A stretch of DNA of 10,192 bases from Microbacteriaceae bacterium (GTDB lineage: Bacteria; Actinomycetota; Actinomycetes; Actinomycetales; Microbacteriaceae): positions 1-10,192 of the forward strand of contig JAJAZI010000227.1 of the NCBI GenBank assembly GCA_026785785.1, given 5' to 3'. Below are positions 1 to 7,881 of this stretch, one piece after another. The translations under genes and the position numbers were made by a program. Under the pieces are notes generated by a model. The model was given only the letters and a program-made list of their open reading frames with translations, had not been told where the DNA came from and searched no databases. The stretch's first letter is position 1. The number at the start of each line of letters is the position of its first letter.

Positions 1-1094
1 AAGGCCGCCATCGGGTCGGGGGGCAGCCCGCGCGAGGCGCGCCACTCGGCGAGGGCCGGGCGCACATCCGTGTAGAACGCATCCATGTAGACGGCGTTGG
101 CGCCGAGCACCTCCTTCTCGAGCTGGGCGATCTCGAGGGCGTCCCGGTCGATGAGGAGTGCGCGAGCGGTCATCTCCTGCACGTTGAGCACGCTGCGGAT
201 CTGCCCCGGGATTTTGGCTTCGACGTTGTGGCACTGGTCGAGCATGAACGCGACGGGGCTGTCGACGTCCATCCCGCGGCCGCGGATGACCTCGGCCATG
301 ATCCGGAAGAGCTGGAAGGGGTCTGCGGCACCGACGATCAAATCATCGTCGGCGTAGAAGCGGGAATTGAAGTCGAACGAGCCGAGCTTCCCGAGGCGCA
401 GAAGCTGGGCCACGATGAACTCGATGTTCGTGCCGGGAGCGTGGTGCCCGGTGTCGAGGCAGACGAGTGCCTTCTCTCCGAGCGAGGAGACCTGCACGTA
501 GGAAGTTCCCCAGTCCGGAACGTCGGTGTGATAAAAAGCGGGCTCGAAGAACTTGTACTCGAGCACGAGTCGCTGCTCGTCGCCGAGCTCGGCGTAAATG
601 GCGGCGAGGGAGTCGGCGAGGTTGTCCTGGCGGCGGCGGATGTCGTCCTGCCCGGGGTAGTTCGTGCCGTCGGCGAGCCAGATCTTGAGGTCGCGCGACC
701 CGGTCTGGTGCATGATCTCGATGCACTCGCGGTGGTGGTCGATCGCGCGGCGGCGAACGGCGGGGTCCGATGCCGCGAGGCTGCCGAACTTGTACTCCTC
801 ATCCTGGAAGGTGTTCGAGTTGATCGTGCCGAGGTCGACGCCGTGCTCGTTCGCGAAGAAACGCAGGGCGGCGTAGTCGTCGACCTTGTCCCACGGGATG
901 TGGAGGGCGACGGTCGGGGCGAGCCCGGTGTGTTTGTGAACCTGCGCGGCATCCGCGATCTTCTCCTGGGGGGTGCGCGGAGTGCCGGGGGTGCCGAAGA
1001 CGCGGAACCGGGTGCCGGAGTTACCGAAGGCCCACGACGGCAGCTCGATGGCCTGGCGCTCGAGCACGGGGGTGATAGAGGTGAAGGAGTCCAT
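1..1094 (-). CDS. rhaI: L-rhamnose isomerase, C-terminus cut by window edge
   Basis: Cytosolic metal-dependent isomerase that converts L-rhamnose to L-rhamnulose, the first committed step of phosphorylative rhamnose breakdown. It is of the RhaI type (xylose-isomerase-like TIM barrel, as in Pseudomonas stutzeri), not the E. coli RhaA type. The frame is open from ATG 1094 to the left edge, giving 364 residues; the family is usually somewhat longer, so roughly the last 20-30 residues are missing. Visible motifs are HIPWDK (about 65-70), EYKFFEP with E179, LDTGHH with D214 and H217, YADDD with D249, and MLDQCHN with D286. Spacing matches the metal and catalytic residues I recall for the P. stutzeri enzyme, except that D241 stands where that enzyme has a metal-binding His. 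A GGAAAG ribosome binding site lies inside the end of the upstream gene, whose stop is only 3 bases before this ATG, so translation is probably coupled. Confidence 0.93.
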   Translation of the reverse strand, partial: MDSFTSITPVLERQAIELPSWAFGNSGTRFRVFGTPGTPRTPQEKIADAAQVHKHTGLAPTVALHIPWDKVDDYAALRFFANEHGVDLGTINSNTFQDEEYKFGSLAASDPAVRRRAIDHHRECIEIMHQTGSRDLKIWLADGTNYPGQDDIRRRQDNLADSLAAIYAELGDEQRLVLEYKFFEPAFYHTDVPDWGTSYVQVSSLGEKALVCLDTGHHAPGTNIEFIVAQLLRLGKLGSFDFNSRFYADDDLIVGAADPFQLFRIMAEVIRGRGMDVDSPVAFMLDQCHNVEAKIPGQIRSVLNVQEMTARALLIDRDALEIAQLEKEVLGANAVYMDAFYTDVRPALAEWRASRGLPPDPMAA

Positions 1095-1097
1095 TGA

Positions 1098-2579
1098 TCA
1101 GCGCTTTCCATACGTGGAGGAGGTAGATGTCAAAGAGGAGGCCGAAATCTGTCGGAACTCGATGCCGAGCAGATCTGCTGCGGCACGGTAGTCGTCCGCG
1201 TGGTGGCCGACCGAGAGCGCCCAGTGGTGGCCGATCCCCGTCTGGCTCCATTCGTCGACCCACTCGCCGGGATCCATCCGGAAGTCGACGCGGCTCGTGG
1301 TGTTTCCGATGGCCAGGAGCGGGCCGGGAATGACCTCGCCCTCCGAAGCGACGAAGACGAACGAGCCGTCACGTTCCTGGCCGAGACCGATGGTCGTCAC
1401 GGGCCCATGCCTGACATCGAACTCGACGCTCACGCCCCAGCCGCGTTTGCCGTGATACACCCCGAGCCCGCGGAGCAGGGGGTCCGCTGCGCTCACGGCA
1501 AGGTGTGCTGGTCCGTCGTGACCCATCTCGACGACGCCGTCAGCGAAGTTGAGGGCCTGGATCTCGGTGAACGACCCGCCGGCCCCAATGGACTCACTGA
1601 CCAGTTGCGCGATGCTCGTGCGGAGCTCGTATTCGCCGGCCATCGGAACGCCTCGGGCGGTGAGGAGTGACGCGCCGAGAATCATCCCGGCACCGAGCCG
1701 CTCGTGCTGTTCGCCCTCGAGGCCCCGGTGGTAATAGGCGAGCGTGTCGAGCTCGAAGTCAGCAACGAGCCGATCGAGGCCCACCGACACGCGCGCGCCC
1801 CACTCGAAGTCGCCCTCGTCGACCGAGCCGTCGATCTCGAAGACCTGCCGCGCGAGATCCATGCGGCCCCGCGCCTCTGCATCCGTAACTGCGGCGACGC
1901 GCACTCGAAGGTCATCGAATTCCAGCACCTCCACATGCGAGCCGAACTGGGTGGAGACGAGAGTGAGGTCGGTCGAGACGTCGAGCATGCCCGGATAGAG
2001 GTGGCCCATGAGTCCGTGGCGTGCATGTCGGAGGGCGGCGCGAACGTGCGCGGCCCGAATCCACCTGTCGATGCGACGCCAGGCGTTCTCGTCTGTGAGG
2101 TGTCCCGACACCGAGCGGAATTCGATGCCGGCGCGGCGGAAGACATTGCCGACCTCGGGCACCGGGCACTGCCCGCAATAAGCGAGCCACTTCCCGGTGT
2201 CGAAGTTCGCGTGGTCCATTGCCTCGGTGGGCTGCAGGTCGATGATGAGCACCGGCGTCTTCGCGCGCTGTGCGATCGGCAGCACCATCGACGAGGTGAG
2301 ATAAGTCGTCAGGAAGATCACAATGAGATCAGCATCCGCCTGGCGGAGCTTCTCGGCGGCGACGGCAGATTCCTGCGCATCGGACACAAAGCCCACGTCG
2401 ATGACATCTGCGTCAAGCGACCGGAAGCGAGTGGTGACGTACTCGACGGACTGCCTCAGTTGCGGCAGCAGGTCGGGAAACTGGGGCCAGTAGGCGGCGA
2501 GTCCGCCGGAGACGAGGCCGATGCGGGTGCGTCGCCGTGTGATCGGCGGCAGAAGGTCGAGGGCGGATGCCTCGGTCAT
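1098..2579 (-). CDS. L-arabinose/L-fucose isomerase family protein in rhamnose operon
   Basis: Predicted cytosolic aldose-ketose isomerase of 493 residues, about the length of L-arabinose isomerase. The N-terminal half is an alpha/beta domain (RIGLVSGGLAAYW at about 19-31, followed by beta strands such as DLIVIFL and PVLIIDL). The C-terminal half carries the family's metal and catalytic set: AGE with E316, FTE with E339, GHDGP with H354, and GIGHHW with H451/H452. These line up in order with E306, E333, H350 and H450 of E. coli AraA, so the enzyme should be active. Overall similarity to AraA by eye is low, so the substrate is uncertain: L-rhamnose, L-arabinose, L-fucose or a related sugar. 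The start at ATG 2579 is chosen over an upstream extension because it forms an ATGA overlap with the rhaM stop and has GGAG 8 bases upstream. The stop is 3 bases before rhaI. Confidence 0.85.
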   Translation of the reverse strand: MTEASALDLLPPITRRRTRIGLVSGGLAAYWPQFPDLLPQLRQSVEYVTTRFRSLDADVIDVGFVSDAQESAVAAEKLRQADADLIVIFLTTYLTSSMVLPIAQRAKTPVLIIDLQPTEAMDHANFDTGKWLAYCGQCPVPEVGNVFRRAGIEFRSVSGHLTDENAWRRIDRWIRAAHVRAALRHARHGLMGHLYPGMLDVSTDLTLVSTQFGSHVEVLEFDDLRVRVAAVTDAEARGRMDLARQVFEIDGSVDEGDFEWGARVSVGLDRLVADFELDTLAYYHRGLEGEQHERLGAGMILGASLLTARGVPMAGEYELRTSIAQLVSESIGAGGSFTEIQALNFADGVVEMGHDGPAHLAVSAADPLLRGLGVYHGKRGWGVSVEFDVRHGPVTTIGLGQERDGSFVFVASEGEVIPGPLLAIGNTTSRVDFRMDPGEWVDEWSQTGIGHHWALSVGHHADDYRAAADLLGIEFRQISASSLTSTSSTYGKR

Positions 2580-2917
2580 GACAGTGACTCCAATTGATCC
2601 TCGAGGTGGAAGATCTCGGTGAGCGGGTGCATTGCCTCGTCGGGTCGGGCACCATCGAGCGCCTCGAAGAACCCGGCCATCTCGGCTTGCCACCGGGCGT
2701 TGATTGCCGTCTCCGCCATGGCCTTCTGAGCGGCGGCGAAGTCCTCGGTCTCGAGGTACCCGACGAGCAGACCGTCGTCCCGGAGGAACAGCGAATAGTT
2801 CCTCCAGCCTGCGCCTTTGAGAGCGTGGAGCATCTCCGGCCAGACCGTGGCGTGCCTTGCCTTGTAGTCCTCGAGCCGGTCGGCCCGCACCTTCAGCAGG
2901 AAGGAGATCCGTTGCAT
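2576..2917 (-). CDS. rhaM: L-rhamnose mutarotase
   Basis: Small cytosolic enzyme (113 residues) that interconverts the alpha and beta anomers of L-rhamnose so that the isomerase gets its preferred form. The family is about 104 residues and this one has a short C-terminal extension. Y18 and H22 (in YKARH) fall at exactly the positions of the E. coli RhaM active-site Tyr and His, followed by VWPE (24-27), NYSLFL and the RW pair near residue 70 that lines the pocket. ATG 2917 was chosen because an AAGGGAAG ribosome binding site sits a few bases upstream and because homology begins here; the frame stays open further upstream, but that stretch runs through the hairpin and into the rhaS coding region and reads as low-complexity Ser/Thr/Arg sequence. 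The stop overlaps the start of the next gene as ATGA. Confidence 0.94.
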   Translation of the reverse strand: MQRISFLLKVRADRLEDYKARHATVWPEMLHALKGAGWRNYSLFLRDDGLLVGYLETEDFAAAQKAMAETAINARWQAEMAGFFEALDGARPDEAMHPLTEIFHLEDQLESLS

Positions 2918-2948
2918 CGCGCTTCCCTTTCGGGGTGGAGGAGGGGAT

Positions 2949-2977
2949 GAGGAGGCCGGCTCTGTGCCGGCCTCCTC
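2949..2977 (-). terminator. Perfect 12-bp intercistronic hairpin, terminator-like without U-tract
   Basis: GAGGAGGCCGGC (2949-2960) and its exact reverse complement (2966-2977) flank a 5-base loop. The hairpin begins 7 bases after the rhaS stop and ends 31 bases before the rhaM start. The stem is very GC-rich, but the transcript beyond it reads CCCCUCCUCC rather than U, so full intrinsic termination is unlikely. More plausible roles are partial attenuation or a 3'-end stabiliser for the transporter part of the message, which would make more binding protein than enzyme. The sequence is direct observation; the role is inference. Confidence 0.7.
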
Positions 2978-2984
2978 CGATCGA

Positions 2985-4061
2985 CTAGAAGTCGTAGTCG
3001 TCGATGTTGTCGGCGTTGAAGCGGGTCGGCGGTCCGACGATGACGATTCCGCCCTCACCGACCTCCTTCTCGCCCAGCTCGCCGGCCATGAACGTGTCGC
3101 CGACGGCCCCCGTGATCGTCCCGTCAACCAGCGCCTGACCGGCGAAGGCCGCGACGTAGCCGAGCTGTGCCGGGTCCCAGAGGGCGAACTCCTTGACTGT
3201 GCCGTCCTTCACGAACTCGCGCATCTCGTTCGGCAGGCCGAGACCGACAAGCGCGACCTTTCCCTTAAAGTCCGTCGTCGACAGGTAACGAGCCGTTGCC
3301 GCGATGCCGACCGTGGTGGGCGAGATGATGCCCTTCAGGTTCGGGTATGCCGAGAGCAGTCCCTGCGCCTCCTGGAATGACTTCGCATCGTCATCGTCGC
3401 CGTAGACCTTCGCTACGAGTGTGATGTCGGCGTACTCGGGGTTCGAGGCGAGCTCCTCCTCGATGAACTTGATCCACTCGTTCTGGTTGGTGGCGTTCGC
3501 GGTCGCCGAGAGGATGGCGATCTCACCGGATCCACCGATCTGCTCTGCGATCTGCTCGACTTGGATGAGGGCGACATCCTTCGACACGACCTGGCTGATG
3601 AACACGTCGCGATAATCCGGGTTGGTGTCGGAGTCGAACGCGACAATCTTCGCGCCGGCCGCTCTGGCCTCCTCCAGGGCCGGGCCCACCGCATCCGGGT
3701 CATTTGCGGCGATCACGATGACCTTGGTGCCCTGCTGGGTGAGGGTATTAATGAAGCTCACCTGTGAGGAGGCGCTCGCCTCAAGGGGGCCGACGACGGA
3801 GTACTCGCCACCGATCTCCTCGGTGCCCGCCTTGCCGCCGCTGAGGACGACGTCGGTATACGGGTTGTTGAGCTGTTTCGGCAGGAAGGCGATGCTGAGC
3901 GCCTCGGTGGCGCCATCCCCGTCCGACCCGCCGGAGTCGCCGGGTGTGGCGGCAGCGCATCCGGTGGCAACGAGCGCAACCGTGGTCGCGATCGCCGCAA
4001 AGGCGGCGATTCGTCGACCGGAGGCTGTGTCCCTGTGCGCCCGCGTGTGGATCAACTTCAT
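2985..4061 (-). CDS. rhaS: Rhamnose ABC transporter substrate-binding lipoprotein
   Basis: Extracellular sugar-binding protein of the CUT2 (ribose/rhamnose) ABC family, 358 residues, anchored to the membrane by a lipid. The N-terminus has Arg/Lys residues up to R17, a hydrophobic stretch (about 18-33) and a lipobox ATGC, so Cys35 is the predicted lipidated residue. A Gly/Ser/Asp-rich linker follows, then the periplasmic-binding-protein type 1 fold starting at SIAFLPKQLNNPY (about 56-68), with AANDPDAV and FDSDTNPD typical of the rhamnose-binding subgroup. ATG 4061 is preferred over the in-frame ATG 15 bases upstream because an AAGGGAAG ribosome binding site lies between the two. The gene is separated by 49 bases from the permease before it and 67 bases from rhaM after it; both gaps contain inverted repeats. 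Rhamnose as ligand rests on family resemblance plus the linked rhaM and rhaI. Confidence 0.9.
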   Translation of the reverse strand: MKLIHTRAHRDTASGRRIAAFAAIATTVALVATGCAAATPGDSGGSDGDGATEALSIAFLPKQLNNPYTDVVLSGGKAGTEEIGGEYSVVGPLEASASSQVSFINTLTQQGTKVIVIAANDPDAVGPALEEARAAGAKIVAFDSDTNPDYRDVFISQVVSKDVALIQVEQIAEQIGGSGEIAILSATANATNQNEWIKFIEEELASNPEYADITLVAKVYGDDDDAKSFQEAQGLLSAYPNLKGIISPTTVGIAATARYLSTTDFKGKVALVGLGLPNEMREFVKDGTVKEFALWDPAQLGYVAAFAGQALVDGTITGAVGDTFMAGELGEKEVGEGGIVIVGPPTRFNADNIDDYDF

Positions 4062-4085
4062 TGTTCTTCCCTTCATTGTGATCGC

Positions 4086-4101
4086 CACCTGGTGCCAGGT
4101 G
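4086..4101. repeat. Inverted repeat upstream of rhaS
   Basis: CACCTGG and its exact reverse complement CCAGGTG are separated by 2 bases, in the 49-base gap between the second permease and rhaS. As RNA it could form a 6-bp stem with a 4-base loop. It could be a processing or stability element that sets binding-protein levels, a protein-binding site, or chance. It does not resemble the CG-centred LacI-type operators near 7773 and 7891. Confidence 0.45.
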
Positions 4102-4110
4102 TCGGGTGGT

Positions 4111-5190
4111 TCATTGGGCCGCAGCCCTCTGAAGTTCGAGTCGCGCGGTGCGCCTCGCGTGCAGTCGGCCCCTCGCCCACTCGGCGATGCTCGGTGCGAC
4201 GACCGAGGCGATGAGGAGGGCGCCGGTGACGATGCTGAGTACGACATCGGAGAACCTGGCGAGCCGGAGGGTGTAGTTGATGGTGCCGATGAGCAGCACG
4301 CCGATGATGACTCCGGGGATCGAGCCCGTGCCACCGAAGATCGACACGCCACCGAGGAGCACTGCGGCGATGACGGCGAGTTCAATCCCGGTGGCGTTGT
4401 CCGAGCGTGCGCTCGAGTAGCGCAAAGTCCAGAAGATTCCGGCGAGCGATGAGACAAGTCCCGTGCTCACAAAGAGCCAGAACTTGGCCCGGCCCACTCG
4501 AATGCCGACGAAGGCGGCCGCCTCCTTGTTGAACCCGAGGGCGACGAGGGCGCGTCCGAAAGGGGTGAAGTGCAGCAGCACTCCGAAGACCAGGGCGACG
4601 GCGAGCACGAGGAGCATGACGACGGGGATGCCGGTGTCGCCGAGCTTGGAGGTGGAGAACCGGGTGAGCTCCTGCGGAAAGTTCGCCACGGCGTTGTCAC
4701 CGATGACGACGAGGGCGAAGCCGCGGTACAGGGCGAGCGTGCCGATCGTGACAGCGAGCGATGGCAGACCCAGAGCCGTGACGAGGAACCCGTTGACTGC
4801 GCCGAGCACGGTCCCGAGCAGCAGGCAGAGCACGAGCACGACCCCAATCGGCACCCCGGCTTGGAACAGCACACCCATCACGGCACTGGTGAGTCCGACC
4901 GTGCTCGCGACCGAGAGGTCTATCTCTCCCGTGATGATGACGAGCGCCATGGGCATCGCGATGAGCAGGATCGGGATCACATCGAGCAGGAGGAACCCCA
5001 CGGTCTGCGTCGAGGCGAAGTACGGCACCTGGGTGTAGGCGTAGACGACAACCGCGATAAGCGCGTAGAACATCACCGCGTCCCGCGAGAGCAGGATGCG
5101 CGTCCAGCGGCTGCGCACCCGCACGGGAAGGGTGCCTGCCGTGGTCGCCGGGACGCCTTCGCCGCTGCGGACGATCGTGCGCTCAGACAT
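4111..5190 (-). CDS. rhaQ: Rhamnose ABC transporter permease 2
   Basis: Integral membrane subunit (359 residues) of the CUT2 sugar importer, likely pairing with the preceding permease to form the channel. A cytoplasmic, Arg-containing N-terminus of about 35 residues is followed by roughly eight to ten hydrophobic segments. Family hallmarks visible are TGEIDLSV in the second or third membrane segment, the cytoplasmic loop FNKEAAAFVGI that contacts the ATPase, and the Gly-rich signature GIELAVIAA...GGVSIFGGTG. The tail is Arg- and Ala-rich. The start overlaps the previous gene's stop by 8 bases (ATGTCTGA), with an AGCGAGG ribosome binding site upstream. The rhaQ name follows the rhizobial order rhaT-P-Q and is by analogy. 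Confidence 0.88.
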   Translation of the reverse strand: MSERTIVRSGEGVPATTAGTLPVRVRSRWTRILLSRDAVMFYALIAVVVYAYTQVPYFASTQTVGFLLLDVIPILLIAMPMALVIITGEIDLSVASTVGLTSAVMGVLFQAGVPIGVVLVLCLLLGTVLGAVNGFLVTALGLPSLAVTIGTLALYRGFALVVIGDNAVANFPQELTRFSTSKLGDTGIPVVMLLVLAVALVFGVLLHFTPFGRALVALGFNKEAAAFVGIRVGRAKFWLFVSTGLVSSLAGIFWTLRYSSARSDNATGIELAVIAAVLLGGVSIFGGTGSIPGVIIGVLLIGTINYTLRLARFSDVVLSIVTGALLIASVVAPSIAEWARGRLHARRTARLELQRAAAQ

Positions 5191-6211
5191 TGCGGGCCTC
5201 GCTTACTCGTAGCTTGCGCGCTCGGTTGAGGCTCACGAGCCGGTCGACCGAGATGGCGGCGATGATGAGCACGCCGACGATGGCCTGCTGCCAGAACTTG
5301 TCGACCCTCAACGCGGTGAGTGCGCTCGTGATGGTCGTGAGGAGCAGGGCCCCGATCGCCGCGCCGACGACCGTGCCGCTGCCGCCGAAGATCGCGACGC
5401 CGCCGACCACCGCCGCGGCGACGACGTCGAGTTCGAGACCCGTGCCCGTCGTCGCTCCGACCGCGTTGAAGCGGGAGGCGTAGAGCACGGCTGCGAGTCC
5501 TGCCAGAACCCCGCTCGCGACGAACGCGCCGAGAACCCTGCGGGTGACGGGGATGCCGAACAGCCGCGCGGCCGCCGGGTCGGAGCCGATCGCGTAGAGG
5601 TCGCGACCGGCGCGGGTGTAGGCCAGCACGATGGCGACTCCAACCACGACCGCGATGGCGAGCAGGGTGATGAGGGGGAATCCGAAGATGGTGTCGGTCG
5701 ACAGGCTGGAGAACGCGCGCGGTCGGTCGCCGGCGAAATATTGCGTTCCACCTGCCCAGGCGTTGTTGACGCCGCGGTAGATGTAGAGGGTCCCGAGCGT
5801 GATGACGAGTGCGGGGACTTTCGCGATCGTGACGAGCAGCCCGTTGACGGCCCCCAGGACGGCGCCGAACGCCATGCCGATGACGAAGACGAGGATGATC
5901 GGGATGCCGGGATACACGGCAAAGAGGGTGCCGGTTCCGAACGCGACGAGGCCGAGGATGGATCCCACCGACAGGTCGACGTTGCGCGTGATAATCACGA
6001 GCGCTTGACCGATTGCAAGGATGACCACGATCGTTGCGTTGAGCAGCAGGTCCTTGACTCCCTGTGGCGTCAGGAAGAGCGGGTTGATGGTCGCGGTGAC
6101 GACGACGAGCACGATCAAAGCGCTCGCTACGGGGATTTCGCGAGAACGGAGGAATCTCGATAGCTGCGTCGTCGCTGACCGCGGCGGCGTTTGTGTACGC
6201 ACTGTGGTCAC
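5183..6211 (-). CDS. rhaP: Rhamnose ABC transporter permease 1
   Basis: Integral membrane subunit (342 residues) of the CUT2 sugar importer. About 25 polar residues precede the first membrane segment ([14 protein letters not shown]). Hallmarks are [10 protein letters not shown], the ATPase-contacting loop [13 protein letters not shown], and GLELDVVAA...[10 protein letters not shown] near the C-terminus. The start is GTG 6211: it overlaps the ATPase stop as GTGA and has GGAG 8 bases upstream, whereas the longer open frame upstream is an Arg/His-rich shadow of the ATPase. It differs from the second permease in sequence, so the transporter core is probably a heterodimer. Confidence 0.88.
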   Translation of the reverse strand: MTTVRTQTPPRSATTQLSRFLRSREIPVASALIVLVVVTATINPLFLTPQGVKDLLLNATIVVILAIGQALVIITRNVDLSVGSILGLVAFGTGTLFAVYPGIPIILVFVIGMAFGAVLGAVNGLLVTIAKVPALVITLGTLYIYRGVNNAWAGGTQYFAGDRPRAFSSLSTDTIFGFPLITLLAIAVVVGVAIVLAYTRAGRDLYAIGSDPAAARLFGIPVTRRVLGAFVASGVLAGLAAVLYASRFNAVGATTGTGLELDVVAAAVVGGVAIFGGSGTVVGAAIGALLLTTITSALTALRVDKFWQQAIVGVLIIAAISVDRLVSLNRARKLRVSEARNV

Positions 6212-7731
6212 GGCGTGCTCTCCAAAGTCTCGGTTGCGGCGAACATGACACGCTCTGCGGTGGCGTCGGTCCGGTCGATCGTCGCCGTGAGCCGCCCCTC
6301 GCGCATCACGAGGATCCGATCGGCCATTCCGAGCACTTCGGGCAACTCGGACGAGATCATGAGCACGGCGATGCCTCGCCCGGCGAGATCGGAGATGAGG
6401 CGGTGCACCTCGGCCTTCGTGCCGATGTCGATGCCACGCGTCGGCTCGTCGACGATGAGTACCTGAGGGTCGGTCGCGAGCCACTTGGCGAGCACCACCT
6501 TCTGCTGGTTGCCGCCGGAGAGCGTCGCAACAGGAAGGTCAGGCGACGCGGTCTTGACCTGGAGGCGACGGGACCAGTCCTCGCCGAGGGCATGCTCGCG
6601 GGCTCCGCTGATGAGCCCGAAGCGGGCGAGAGCAGTGCGCAGGGTGAGCGTGGCGTTGCGGGTGACGGACAGTTCCATGACCAGCCCCTGCTTGCGCCGG
6701 TCTTCGGGAACAAGGCCGAGCCCCGCGGTGATGGCCGACTGCGGGTCGTGCGGGCGGAGCGGAACTCCGTTGACCTCGACGCTGCCCGCGTCGTACCTGT
6801 CGATTCCGAAGATCGCTCTGGCCACCTCGGTGCGTCCCGCACCGACAAGTCCCGCAAGGCCGACGATTTCGCCGGCCCGCACGTCGAAGCTGATGTCGCT
6901 GAAAACTCCCGCCCTGCCGAGTCCGCGCACGCTCAGTACGGGGTCGCCGATGACGGCCTCCTCCTTCGGGAACAGCGCACTGATGTCGCGCCCGACCATC
7001 TCGCGAACGATGGCGTCCACGGTGACCGAGCCCGTCGTGTGGGTTGCGATGAACGCGCCGTCGCGCATGACGGTGATCCGATCGGACAGACCGAAGACCT
7101 CGTCAAACCTGTGAGAGATGAACAGGATGCCGGCGCCGCGGTCGCGCAACGACCTCGCGACACCGAACAGTCTCTCGACCTCCACCCCGCTGAGTGCCGC
7201 GGTCGGCTCGTCCATGATGAGCACGCGGGCGTCGAGCGAGATCGCTTTCGCAATCTCGATGATCTGCTGGTCAGCGATGGAGAGTCCGGCGGCGATCCGC
7301 TCGGGATCGATGGGAACGCCGAGTGTCGCGAAGAGCTTCGTGGCTTCGGCGCGCATTGTCGAGCGGCTGATTAGGCCGCCTCGCCCGCGGGGTTGGCGGC
7401 CGATGTAGATGTTCTCGGCGACCGTGAGGTCGGGAAACAGGGTCGGCTCCTGGTAGATGACCGAGATGCCCGCAGCCTTGCTGTCGGCGGGAGTGCCGAA
7501 TGAGACTGGCTTCCCGTCGAGGCGGAAATCGCCGGAGTCTGGTCGGTGAACTCCGGCGAGCACCTTGATCAATGTGGATTTTCCCGCGCCGTTCTCGCCG
7601 ACCAGCGCGTGAATTTCACCGGGGAGGATCTCGATCGTGCCGTCGGAGAGCGCGACGACTGCGCCGAAGGCCTTGCTCGCGTGGTGGAGTTCGAGGACGG
7701 GGATGTCATCGGCGAGCGTTGGTGTCGTCAT
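6208..7731 (-). CDS. rhaT: Rhamnose ABC transporter ATP-binding protein (two fused ATPase domains)
   Basis: Cytoplasmic ATPase (507 residues) powering the sugar importer, with two nucleotide-binding domains in one chain as in RbsA, XylG and MglA. Domain 1 has an intact Walker [10 protein letters not shown] (45-53), Q-loop YQEP (Q94), a signature reduced to LSIADQQ (150-156), Walker B VLIMDEP (170-176) and switch His207. Domain 2 has a degenerate Walker [10 protein letters not shown] (Lys replaced by Arg300), a perfect signature LSGGNQQ (404-410), Walker B LIVDEP and Ser in place of the switch His. This asymmetry is normal for the CUT2 family and implies one main hydrolytic site. First gene of the operon; ATG 7731 has GGAGG 9 bases upstream. 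The symbol follows rhizobial usage; in E. coli rhaT is an unrelated symporter. Confidence 0.91.
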   Translation of the reverse strand: MTTPTLADDIPVLELHHASKAFGAVVALSDGTIEILPGEIHALVGENGAGKSTLIKVLAGVHRPDSGDFRLDGKPVSFGTPADSKAAGISVIYQEPTLFPDLTVAENIYIGRQPRGRGGLISRSTMRAEATKLFATLGVPIDPERIAAGLSIADQQIIEIAKAISLDARVLIMDEPTAALSGVEVERLFGVARSLRDRGAGILFISHRFDEVFGLSDRITVMRDGAFIATHTTGSVTVDAIVREMVGRDISALFPKEEAVIGDPVLSVRGLGRAGVFSDISFDVRAGEIVGLAGLVGAGRTEVARAIFGIDRYDAGSVEVNGVPLRPHDPQSAITAGLGLVPEDRRKQGLVMELSVTRNATLTLRTALARFGLISGAREHALGEDWSRRLQVKTASPDLPVATLSGGNQQKVVLAKWLATDPQVLIVDEPTRGIDIGTKAEVHRLISDLAGRGIAVLMISSELPEVLGMADRILVMREGRLTATIDRTDATAERVMFAATETLESTP

Positions 7732-7772
7732 TGACTCGTGCCTCCGCGGTGAGGGGGTGGTGGGCTCAGGAA

Positions 7773-7784
7773 TGAATCGTTTCA
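7773..7784. promoter_or_regulatory. Candidate LacI-type operator O1
   Basis: TGAATCGTTTCA is a CG-centred palindrome matching at 5 of 6 pairs, the usual form of LacI-family operators. It lies about 7-18 bases downstream of the predicted start of the transporter operon transcript, so a bound repressor would block transcription there. With O2 it fits the shared pattern TGRAWCGKTTCA. The encoded LacI protein next door is the obvious candidate ligand; binding is inferred. Confidence 0.6.
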
Positions 7785-7797
7785 ACCTGTAGCCCAC

Positions 7798-7827
7798 ATA
7801 TTAGGGTCGGCCGCACGACTTCTGCAA
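7798..7827 (-). promoter_or_regulatory. Candidate promoter of the rhamnose transport/catabolic operon
   Basis: On the minus strand TTGCAG (7827-7822) and TAATAT (7803-7798) are separated by 18 bases, a plausible sigma-70-type pair. Transcription would start near 7791, giving a leader of about 60 bases before the ATPase start and placing operator O1 just downstream. The hexamers are imperfect, so this is a candidate only. Confidence 0.45.
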
Positions 7828-7881
7828 CCGTCACTCGATTCGATCCGCGCAAAATCGGGCTATTTGTGCTCAAACCGTGAT

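Noticed and set aside
228..1097. 289-codon plus-strand frame over rhaI, and the 338-1111 minus-strand Ser/Thr/Arg-rich frame
   Set aside because: Both are shadows of rhaI, whose own frame is open to the window edge and contains all expected isomerase motifs.
1704..2597. 297-codon plus-strand frame over the arabinose-isomerase-like gene
   Set aside because: Antisense shadow; no motif, no plausible ribosome binding site, and the opposite strand encodes a protein with intact catalytic residues.
2580..2693. N-terminal extension of the arabinose-isomerase-like protein
   Set aside because: It overlaps rhaM coding sequence extensively; ATG 2579 has a ribosome binding site and an ATGA overlap with the rhaM stop.
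2918..3127. N-terminal extension of rhaM by about 70 codons
   Set aside because: It runs through the intercistronic hairpin and into the rhaS coding region, reads as low-complexity Ser/Thr/Arg, and the shorter start places H22 and Y18 exactly where family members have them.
6193..7374. 393-codon open frame on the plus strand across the ABC ATPase gene
   Set aside because: It is the mirror of the ATPase coding frame, with Asp/Arg/Gly-rich low-complexity translation and no family features.
7835..7843. Short palindrome TCGATTCGA in the divergent control region
   Set aside because: Only 4-base arms around a single central base, unlike the two operator candidates, and too short to stand out from chance in this composition.
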